This document shows, in pieces, positions 5,381-10,486 of a stretch of 10,486 bases of DNA. The DNA is from Oscillospiraceae bacterium (GTDB lineage Bacteria > Bacillota > Clostridia > Oscillospirales > Ruminococcaceae). A program made the position numbers and the translations under genes. How positions within the stretch are numbered: the stretch's first letter is position 1; each line of letters opens with the position of its first letter. The stretch is taken from NCBI GenBank assembly GCA_900768705.1, contig CAAGEB010000168.1:1-10486 (forward strand), read 5' to 3'. The notes below the pieces were generated by a model. It was not told the DNA's origin, did not search any database, and saw only the letters and a program-made list of their open reading frames with translations.

Positions 5381-6934
5381 ATGCCGAACGAAACCAATAA
5401 TCATCTTCCCCCGAAAAAAAGCCGTACCGACGCAAAACGCTCAAGACGCCGTTATGGAATGAATGTGGTTTATCTCACCACGGTAGTGGGAGTTTTTGTG
5501 GTGGGTGCTTTTTCTATGGTTATCTTGCCCCGACCCACTTCCAGCGATACGGAAAAGCGTGATCTTGCCAAATATCCCGAGTTCTCTGCCGACAGCTATT
5601 TCAACGGAGATTATACCGACGATATATCCAAGTGGTTTTCGGATACTGTGCCGAACCGTGACAGTCTTATGGAAATTTCCGCAGCCCTGCAGGAAATGAA
5701 GGGCTTTCATCAGGACGGGGTAACGCTTATCGGAGTGGGGGACAATACAAGCAAGCCTGCCGAGTCCTCCGACAGTCAGACTTCGGACAGCTCCTCTTCA
5801 TCGGAACCCGAGAAGCCGCAGAGTTCTTCAACATCTTCAAGCACAAGTACATCATCAAGCACAAGTGAAGGAAATCATGAGATTGACGCTGTGGACAATA
5901 AAAATGTACTGAACGATGATGATATCAGTATGGTAAGCAACGGAATTGCGGTTGTTGGCGACAGAGCTTTGATGATGTACGGAGGAAGTATAGAAATCGG
6001 CACTGCTTATGCGCAGGTGCTTAACAAGTACAAGGCAGCTCTCGGCGACAAGGTGAATGTTTACAGTATGGTTATTCCCACCGCCTGTGAGTTTTACAGC
6101 CCGCCTGCTGTTGCGGAATACTGCGGCAGTCAGCTGGACAATATCAATAACATTATCAATCATCTGGACGGTGTAAAGGCGGTGGACGCTTATACCGCTC
6201 TGGCAAATCACACGGACGAGGATATTTACCTGAGGACGGATCACCACTGGGCGCCGCTGGGAGCTTATTATGCGGCGAAAGCCTTTGCCGAGACAGCGGG
6301 TGTGCCGTTCCGTGACCTTTCGGAGTATGAAAAGCGGGTTACTCACGACTATGTGGGAACTATGTATGCGTATTCCAACTATAATTCAGCTTTGAAGAAT
6401 AATCCGGACGAGTTTGTGTATTATGTTCCTCTGGACGACAACTACACCACCACCTACTACAATTTCGAGCTGGACGACAGCGGAAATGTATGCGGAATAT
6501 ATGCTCCCACGGAGGATAAATTCTTCTTTGATTTTGTGGACGGAAGTCCGAATGCGTATCTTTCCTTTATGCTGGGCGACGCAAAAATTGTCCATGTGGA
6601 AACCGATACCCACAACGGCAGAAAGCTTGCGATTTTCAAGGACAGCTTTGGAAACTGCCTTCCCGGCTATCTGTTTGGTTCGTTTGAGGAAATATATGTG
6701 CTGGATCTTCGCTACTTTACCTACAACGGTATTGATTATCTGAAGGAAAAGGGAATTACCGACCTGCTGTTTGCAAACAATGTATTTAATGCGGGAAATC
6801 AGACAATGGTTGATCATTACGAAACCATACTTACCCAGAAGGATTGGGGACTGGTTCCCGGCGGCGGAACGGTAACAGATGAAGATACCAGGGAAGATGA
6901 AGACGACGATACCGGAGACGAAGAAACCGAATAA
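5381..6934 (+). CDS. DHHW-family membrane-anchored protein, AlgX/AlgJ-like SGNH-type O-acetyltransferase partner
   Basis: The product is 517 aa. A short basic cytoplasmic tail (KKSRTDAKRSRRR) precedes one membrane anchor at about 27-49, so the rest should face outward. An N-terminal module at 56-120 contains WFSDTVPNRDSL, a pattern common at the start of this family. Residues 128-163 are a Ser/Thr-rich low-complexity linker. The catalytic-type domain (about 165-490) carries YLRTDHHW (283-290) and FKDSFGN (419-425). By analogy with AlgX and AlgJ, D287, H289 and S422 would form the acyl-transfer triad. The last 20 residues are very acidic (DEDTREDEDDD), which is unusual. GGGAG lies seven bases before the ATG and 15 bases separate it from the MBOAT gene, so the two are cotranscribed and probably work as a pair: the MBOAT protein passes acetyl groups outward and this protein places them on a glycan. 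Pairing is strong by context; substrate and activity are inferred. Confidence 0.88.
   Translation: MPNETNNHLPPKKSRTDAKRSRRRYGMNVVYLTTVVGVFVVGAFSMVILPRPTSSDTEKRDLAKYPEFSADSYFNGDYTDDISKWFSDTVPNRDSLMEISAALQEMKGFHQDGVTLIGVGDNTSKPAESSDSQTSDSSSSSEPEKPQSSSTSSSTSTSSSTSEGNHEIDAVDNKNVLNDDDISMVSNGIAVVGDRALMMYGGSIEIGTAYAQVLNKYKAALGDKVNVYSMVIPTACEFYSPPAVAEYCGSQLDNINNIINHLDGVKAVDAYTALANHTDEDIYLRTDHHWAPLGAYYAAKAFAETAGVPFRDLSEYEKRVTHDYVGTMYAYSNYNSALKNNPDEFVYYVPLDDNYTTTYYNFELDDSGNVCGIYAPTEDKFFFDFVDGSPNAYLSFMLGDAKIVHVETDTHNGRKLAIFKDSFGNCLPGYLFGSFEEIYVLDLRYFTYNGIDYLKEKGITDLLFANNVFNAGNQTMVDHYETILTQKDWGLVPGGGTVTDEDTREDEDDDTGDEETE
5832..5867 (+). repeat. 18-bp tandem duplication in the Ser-rich linker codons
   Basis: Bases 5832-5849 and 5850-5867 are adjacent copies of an 18-bp unit with 16 of 18 positions alike, sharing TCAAGCACAAGT. 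They encode two in-frame Ser/Thr hexapeptides, so slippage would change linker length by six residues without breaking the frame. Confidence 0.75.
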
Positions 6935-6943
6935 ACCGTAATG

Positions 6944-6983
6944 TAATGCGCTCTTTTTACACAGGAGCGCATTATTATTTATC
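6944..6983 (+). terminator. Terminator of the MBOAT/DHHW operon
   Basis: A perfect 10-bp stem TAATGCGCTC (6944-6953) with GAGCGCATTA (6965-6974) and an 11-base loop, followed by TTATTTATC. It lies 10 bases after the stop codon. The T-run is interrupted, so some read-through into ilvB is possible. Confidence 0.8.
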
Positions 6984-7003
6984 AAATTAGTTGAAAAATT
7001 CTC

Positions 7004-7032
7004 TTGACAATGGGTGAGATATTTGTTATAAT
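7004..7032 (+). promoter_or_regulatory. ilvBNC promoter, with extended -10
   Basis: TTGACA (7004-7009), 17 bases, TATAAT (7027-7032), with TG one base before the -10 box. The start point should be near 7039, only about 27 bases before the start codon. That leaves no room for a T-box, a leucine-type leader peptide or an attenuator, so control must act at the promoter or on the enzyme. Confidence 0.88.
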
Positions 7033-7054
7033 AAGGGGAGTGATATTATTCCCC

Positions 7055-7060
7055 GGGGGG
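7055..7060 (+). promoter_or_regulatory. Unusual all-G ribosome binding site for a TTG start
   Basis: Six G bases follow four C bases (7051-7060) and end five bases before TTG 7066. They can pair with the 16S anti-Shine-Dalgarno CCUCC using one G-U pair. The next in-frame TTG (7072) and the first ATG (7084) have no better site, so TTG 7066 is preferred. Confidence 0.55.
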
Positions 7061-7065
7061 TTAAT

Positions 7066-8703
7066 TTGGTTTTGAGCGAAAGAATGACAGTTGCAAGGGC
7101 AATGACAGAGTGTCTGAAAGCCGAGGGTATAACCGATGTTTTCGGTTATCCCGGTGCTGCGATCTGCCCTTTTTATGATGAATTGTATAAATCCGATATC
7201 AGGCATGTCCTTGTGCGGCATGAAGTGAACGGCGGTCACGCCGCTTCCGGCTATGCCCGTGTTACCGGAAAGCCCGCAGTGTGCGTTGCCACCTCCGGTC
7301 CCGGTGCGCTGAATCTTATCACCGCCATTGCCACCGCTTATATGGATTCCGTTCCTATGGTAATTATTACCGGACAGGTCAATTCCGACCAGATCGGACG
7401 GGATGTTTTCCAGGAGGCGGATATTACCGGTTCGGCAGAGCCTTTTGTAAAGCACAGCTACCTGCTGAAAAATGCGGCGGATACCGCCGAGGTTTTCAAG
7501 CGGGCGTTTTACATAGCGGGTACAGGAAGAAGAGGTCCGGTGCTTATAGATGTTCCCTGCGATGTTCAGCAGGAGGAAATTGATTTTGAGTATCCCGAAA
7601 CGGTGGATATCCGTTCCTATCATCCCAGTTCAAGAGGAAACGGCTTCCAGATAAAGCGGGCTGCCAATGTTATCAGAGAGGCGTCAAAACCGCTTATTTG
7701 CGCCGGAGGCGGTCTGTTCACCGGAGACGGCGTAAAGCTGATGCGCAGACTTGCGGAGAAAACAGATGTTCCGGTGGTATCCACAATGATGGGACTGGGG
7801 GCTATGCCCTCCGATAATCCGCTTTACTACGGAATGTTGGGTATGCACGGAGTCCGTGCGGCAAACCATGCGGTTAATACCTGCGATACTCTGCTTCTTC
7901 TGGGAGCAAGGGTAGGCGACAGAGCGATTGCCGCCATGAAAAAGCGTGATAACCTTACCGTTGTTCACATAGACATAGACCCTGCGGAAATCGGCAAGAA
8001 TATTGACGCCAATGTTCCCATAGTAGGCGACATCACTCTGGTTCTCGGTCAGCTGCTGGAGCAGTTCGGCGAGGAAGAGAGCTTTTCTCATGCGGAGTGG
8101 AAGGCAGAGCTTGACGGTTATCGCAACGACCCGGAGCCGGAAAAGGTTCCCGAGGGCTATGTAAACCCGAAATGGTTTATAAGAACTCTGGATAAATTCC
8201 TGCCCGCACACTCGGTGGTTGTGGCAGATGTGGGTCAAAATCAGATCTGGACGGCGGCTAATATTTCCCTGACCGACGGTCGTTTTCTCACTTCCGGAGG
8301 AATGGGAACTATGGGATATTCCGTTCCTGCGGCAATCGGAGCCAAGTGTGCAGATCCCTCCGCCGAGGTGGTTGCGGTCTGCGGAGACGGTTCTTTCCAG
8401 ATGGAATTTATGGAGCTTGCCACCGCAATTCAGCACGGCATAAACATAAAGATTATTGTTATGCGCAACCATTATCTGGGAATGGTTCGTGAGGTTCAGC
8501 AGAGAACCTACGATAACCGCCTGATTGGAGTATCTCTGGACGGCAGTCCCTCGTTTACCGCAATTGCGGACGCCTATGGAATCGAAAATGCCGTTGCGGA
8601 CAGCGAGGACAGTGCGGTTGAAGGCATTAAGCGGCTTATTTCTTCGGACAAGCCTTTCCTGCTGGAGGTATCCGTTCCGGATACTCTCAGGACAATTCTG
8701 TAA
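7066..8703 (+). CDS. ilvB: Acetolactate synthase, large catalytic subunit
   Basis: ThDP-dependent enzyme joining two pyruvates to 2-acetolactate (valine and leucine), or pyruvate and 2-oxobutyrate to acetohydroxybutyrate (isoleucine). The product is 545 aa from TTG. Domains are in the usual order. The N-terminal ThDP (PYR) domain has GYPGAAICPFYD (27-38), catalytic E53 in RHEVNGGHAASGYAR, and DVFQEADI (113-120). The middle FAD domain has MLGMHG and LLLGARVGDR. The C-terminal ThDP domain has GDGSFQ (440-445) with N468, the metal- and diphosphate-binding motif. Two positions differ from the familiar form: RNHYLG (467-472) where NN-x-YLG is common, and V477 where MVRQWQ-type enzymes have tryptophan. 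The start is TTG; ATG 7084 would give 539 aa and still keep the whole fold. First gene of ilvBNC with ilvN 12 bases later, so both subunits should be made together. A catabolic AlsS is less likely given the ilvN and ilvC neighbours. Confidence 0.95.
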   Translation: MVLSERMTVARAMTECLKAEGITDVFGYPGAAICPFYDELYKSDIRHVLVRHEVNGGHAASGYARVTGKPAVCVATSGPGALNLITAIATAYMDSVPMVIITGQVNSDQIGRDVFQEADITGSAEPFVKHSYLLKNAADTAEVFKRAFYIAGTGRRGPVLIDVPCDVQQEEIDFEYPETVDIRSYHPSSRGNGFQIKRAANVIREASKPLICAGGGLFTGDGVKLMRRLAEKTDVPVVSTMMGLGAMPSDNPLYYGMLGMHGVRAANHAVNTCDTLLLLGARVGDRAIAAMKKRDNLTVVHIDIDPAEIGKNIDANVPIVGDITLVLGQLLEQFGEEESFSHAEWKAELDGYRNDPEPEKVPEGYVNPKWFIRTLDKFLPAHSVVVADVGQNQIWTAANISLTDGRFLTSGGMGTMGYSVPAAIGAKCADPSAEVVAVCGDGSFQMEFMELATAIQHGINIKIIVMRNHYLGMVREVQQRTYDNRLIGVSLDGSPSFTAIADAYGIENAVADSEDSAVEGIKRLISSDKPFLLEVSVPDTLRTIL

Positions 8704-8715
8704 CGGAGGTGGGGT

Positions 8716-9210
8716 ATGAAACATACAATTTCCGTTCTGGTTGAAAACCACGCAGGTGTTCTGGCTCGAGTGGCGGGACTTTTTGCACGCCGGGGCTTCA
8801 ATATTGACAGCCTTGCCGTGGGAGTTACCGATGATGCGGCAGTGTCCCGCATTACAATAGTTGCGGACGGCAGCGCATACACTCTCGAGCAGATTGAAAA
8901 GCAGCTTAACAAGCTGATTGATGTGATTAAGGTCAAGACCCTTTCTCCCGATAATATGGTTTCGAGGGAGCTGGTTCTGATAAAGGTAAGCTGCACACCG
9001 AAGCAGCGTCCCGAAATTTTGAGTATATGTGATCTGGCGCACGGCAAAATATCCGATATTTCCGCCAATTCCGTTACCATAGAGATTTCCGACAGCAAGC
9101 AGAGCTTGGACAATTTTGAAGAGCTGCTCCGTCCCTACGGAATTAAGGAAATGGTTCGCACAGGCACAATAGCTGTTCAGAAGGGCGAAGGCTCGGTGTC
9201 GCTGAAATAA
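8716..9210 (+). CDS. ilvN: Acetolactate synthase, small regulatory subunit
   Basis: The product is 164 aa, the normal length for the full IlvH/IlvN type. Residues 2-75 form an ACT domain beginning HTISVLVENHAGVLARVAGLF, followed by RRGFNIDSLAVG. N11 and G14 sit at the same numbers as the valine-contacting residues of E. coli IlvH, so feedback inhibition by valine is expected. Residues 82-160 form the second ACT-like domain (ELVLIKVS through VRTGTIAVQKG). The subunit activates the large subunit and makes it valine sensitive. GGAGGT at 8705-8710 lies at ideal spacing just after the ilvB stop, which supports balanced translation of the two subunits. Confidence 0.95.
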   Translation: MKHTISVLVENHAGVLARVAGLFARRGFNIDSLAVGVTDDAAVSRITIVADGSAYTLEQIEKQLNKLIDVIKVKTLSPDNMVSRELVLIKVSCTPKQRPEILSICDLAHGKISDISANSVTIEISDSKQSLDNFEELLRPYGIKEMVRTGTIAVQKGEGSVSLK

Positions 9211-9228
9211 TTTCAATTGGTTTTCTTT

Positions 9229-9243
9229 CGCTTAGTTTAAGCG
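9229..9243 (+). other. Small hairpin in the ilvN-ilvC gap
   Basis: CGCTTA-GTT-TAAGCG forms a perfect 6-bp stem with a 3-base loop in the 64-base gap. Only AT-rich sequence, not a T-run, follows, so it is a poor terminator. It may be a stability or processing element that lets ilvC be expressed differently from ilvBN. Confidence 0.4.
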
Positions 9244-9274
9244 TTAAATAAATAATTAAGGAGATAAAAAAACA

Positions 9275-10264
9275 ATGGCAAAGATGTATCATTCGGAAGA
9301 CTGCAACCTGTCCGTTCTCAGCGGCAAGACCGTTGCAATCATCGGTTACGGCTCTCAGGGTCACGCTCATGCGCTGAACCTCAAGGAAAGCGGCGTTGAT
9401 GTTGTTGTAGGTCTTTATGAAGGCTCCAAGAGCTGGAAAAAGGCTGAAGAAGCAGGTCTGACCGTTATGACAGCCGCAGACGCTGCCAAGAAGGCAGATG
9501 TCATTATGATTCTCACACCCGATGAGAAGCAGCAGGCAATTTACGAGAGCAGCATTCTTCCCGGACTTACCGCAGGAAAGACCCTGATGTTCGCACACGG
9601 CTTCAACATTCACTTTGGTCTGATAGTTCCTCCCGCAGATGTTGATGTAATTATGATCGCACCCAAGGGTCCCGGACACACCGTTCGTTCCGAGTATCAG
9701 AGAGGCAGAGGCGTTCCTTGTCTGGTTGCCGTTCATCAGGACGCAACAGGCAGAGCTCTTGACACCGGACTTGCCTATGCGGCAGGTATCGGCGGTGCGC
9801 GTGCAGGTGTTCTTGAAACAACCTTCAAGTGCGAGACCGAGACCGACCTCTTCGGTGAGCAGGCTGTTCTTTGCGGCGGCGTTACCGCTTTGATGAAGGC
9901 AGGCTTTGAGACTCTGGTTGAGGCAGGCTATGATCCCCAGAATGCTTACTTCGAGTGCATTCACGAGATGAAGCTTATTGTTGACCTTATCTATCAGGGC
10001 GGCTTCGCAATGATGAGATATTCCATTTCCGATACTGCCGAATTCGGCGATTACGAGACAGGCAAGCGCCTTATCACCGAAGAGACAAAGAAGGAAATGA
10101 AGAAGGTACTTACCGAAATTCAGGACGGTACTTTTGCCAACAAGTGGATTGCCGAGAACAAGAACGGCAGAATTCACTTCAACGCTTGCCGCCGCATCGA
10201 ATCCGAGCATCAGCTGGAGAAGGTCGGCGCAGAAATCCGCAAGCTGTACGACTGGAACAAGTAA
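9275..10264 (+). CDS. ilvC: Ketol-acid reductoisomerase, class I
   Basis: Cytoplasmic, Mg-dependent second step of branched-chain synthesis: alkyl migration and reduction of acetolactate to 2,3-dihydroxy-isovalerate (and the isoleucine counterpart). The product is 329 aa, the length of the short class I form. The Rossmann motif GYGSQGHAHALNL spans 24-36. The cofactor loop LYEGSKSW (47-54) keeps S51 and S53, which normally contact the NADPH 2'-phosphate, but has Y48 where Arg is common. The knotted C-terminal domain holds the metal and substrate residues: D191 and E195 (ETDLFGEQ), E227 and E231 (ECIHE), S252 (SISDTAEFG). H108 is in FAHGFNIHFG. AAGGAG at 9258-9263 lies 11 bases upstream, slightly far. 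Lysine is nearly always AAG, in contrast to ilvB, which suggests especially high expression. It is last in the operon before a strong terminator. ilvD and leu genes are not in the window. Confidence 0.96.
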   Translation: MAKMYHSEDCNLSVLSGKTVAIIGYGSQGHAHALNLKESGVDVVVGLYEGSKSWKKAEEAGLTVMTAADAAKKADVIMILTPDEKQQAIYESSILPGLTAGKTLMFAHGFNIHFGLIVPPADVDVIMIAPKGPGHTVRSEYQRGRGVPCLVAVHQDATGRALDTGLAYAAGIGGARAGVLETTFKCETETDLFGEQAVLCGGVTALMKAGFETLVEAGYDPQNAYFECIHEMKLIVDLIYQGGFAMMRYSISDTAEFGDYETGKRLITEETKKEMKKVLTEIQDGTFANKWIAENKNGRIHFNACRRIESEHQLEKVGAEIRKLYDWNK

Positions 10265-10285
10265 TCTATTTAAATAAAGTACATT

Positions 10286-10316
10286 TCCCCTCCGATTTCA
10301 GGTCGGAGGGGATTTT
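10286..10316 (+). terminator. ilvBNC operon terminator
   Basis: A perfect 10-bp stem TCCCCTCCGA (10286-10295) with TCGGAGGGGA (10303-10312) and a 7-base loop, followed by TTTTG. It begins 21 bases after the ilvC stop codon. Confidence 0.88.
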
Positions 10317-10320
10317 GAAT

Positions 10321-10486
10321 TAGGGCATCTCTAAAAACCGGTTTGAACAGAGAAAATCGGCAGGGTGCGTCGGGTGCAAGGAAAGCCGACGAAGCAAGGC
10401 TGTATGCCTAACGAGGAGGCGTAACACGATGTTGCGAAGCGAAAGCCCAAAGTGACGGCACGGCCGCCGTCGCTACAAAGCTTTCG
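10321..10486. repeat. Hairpin-rich non-coding repeat or MITE-like element, cut by the right edge
   Basis: Composition changes just after the terminator. TAGGGCATCTCTAAAAAC (10321-10338) resembles the outer end of a small insertion sequence or MITE, and a GC-rich, unframed stretch follows. A long interrupted hairpin fills the right edge: CGAAAGC (10440-10446) pairs with GCTTTCG (10480-10486), and the inner nine-base arms 10451-10459 and 10466-10474 pair with one G-T. AGGC-TGTAT-GCCT gives another short stem near 10405. No coding frame with a ribosome binding site is visible. The second end is outside the window, so the element type is inferred. Confidence 0.45.

Noticed and set aside
6935..7065. 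T-box or leader-peptide attenuator before ilvB
   Set aside because: The only hairpin is the terminator of the preceding operon, which lies upstream of the ilvB promoter. The transcript leader is too short for either device.
7684..9216. 510-codon antisense frame across ilvB and ilvN
   Set aside because: It spans two well-supported genes and their junction, its product is Cys/Asn/His-rich without any recognised domain, and no promoter or ribosome binding site fits.
9143..10210. 355-codon antisense frame within ilvC
   Set aside because: It is a shadow of ilvC's biased codons, with no supporting signals.
1..10486. CRISPR array, tRNA, rRNA, prophage or toxin-antitoxin system
   Set aside because: I saw no regularly spaced direct repeats, no tRNA-like cloverleaf and no phage or toxin-type proteins. 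The coding content is metabolic and cell-envelope genes.

Overview
The window looks like a chromosomal segment from a low-to-mid GC Gram-positive anaerobe, most likely a Clostridia member of the Ruminococcus/Oscillospiraceae type. The clues are strong GGAGG ribosome binding sites, textbook TTGACA-17-TATAAT promoters, stem-loop plus T-rich terminators, a Gram-positive style PcsB-like coiled-coil/M23 hydrolase, and class I IlvC and NADP-type GdhA proteins of that flavour. The organism assignment is inference from style and protein character, not from a search.

Layout. Positions 1-358 hold a non-coding inverted-repeat element (MITE-like) packed with hairpins. Next come a terminator and a leftward gene for a secreted coiled-coil/LytM (M23) peptidoglycan hydrolase (514-1878), driven by a perfect promoter whose -35 box lies inside a 13-bp palindrome. 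Divergently, gdhA (2299-3651) is a monocistronic glutamate dehydrogenase gene with its own promoter and terminator. A two-gene operon follows (3902-6934): an MBOAT O-acyltransferase and a DHHW/AlgX-AlgJ-like SGNH-type protein, the usual composition of a machine that O-acetylates an exported glycan. The last operon is ilvB-ilvN-ilvC (7066-10264): acetolactate synthase large and small subunits, then ketol-acid reductoisomerase, closed by a terminator. From about 10321 to the right edge is a second non-coding, hairpin-rich repeat-like sequence that runs off the window.

How the genes relate. GdhA makes glutamate from ammonia and 2-oxoglutarate; glutamate is the amino donor for the last step of valine, isoleucine and leucine synthesis, whose early steps are encoded by ilvBNC. 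The hydrolase and the MBOAT/DHHW pair act outside the membrane on the wall or surface glycan. Each of the four transcription units has its own promoter and terminator, so this is four adjacent units rather than one pathway island.

I found no convincing new defence, mobile or RNA-guided system. The points most worth a second look are the two edge repeats, the palindrome over the hydrolase promoter, a perfect AT palindrome upstream of gdhA, the TTG start and unusual all-G ribosome binding site of ilvB, two residue changes near the IlvB active site, and the Ser-rich linker with a DNA-level tandem repeat in the DHHW protein.
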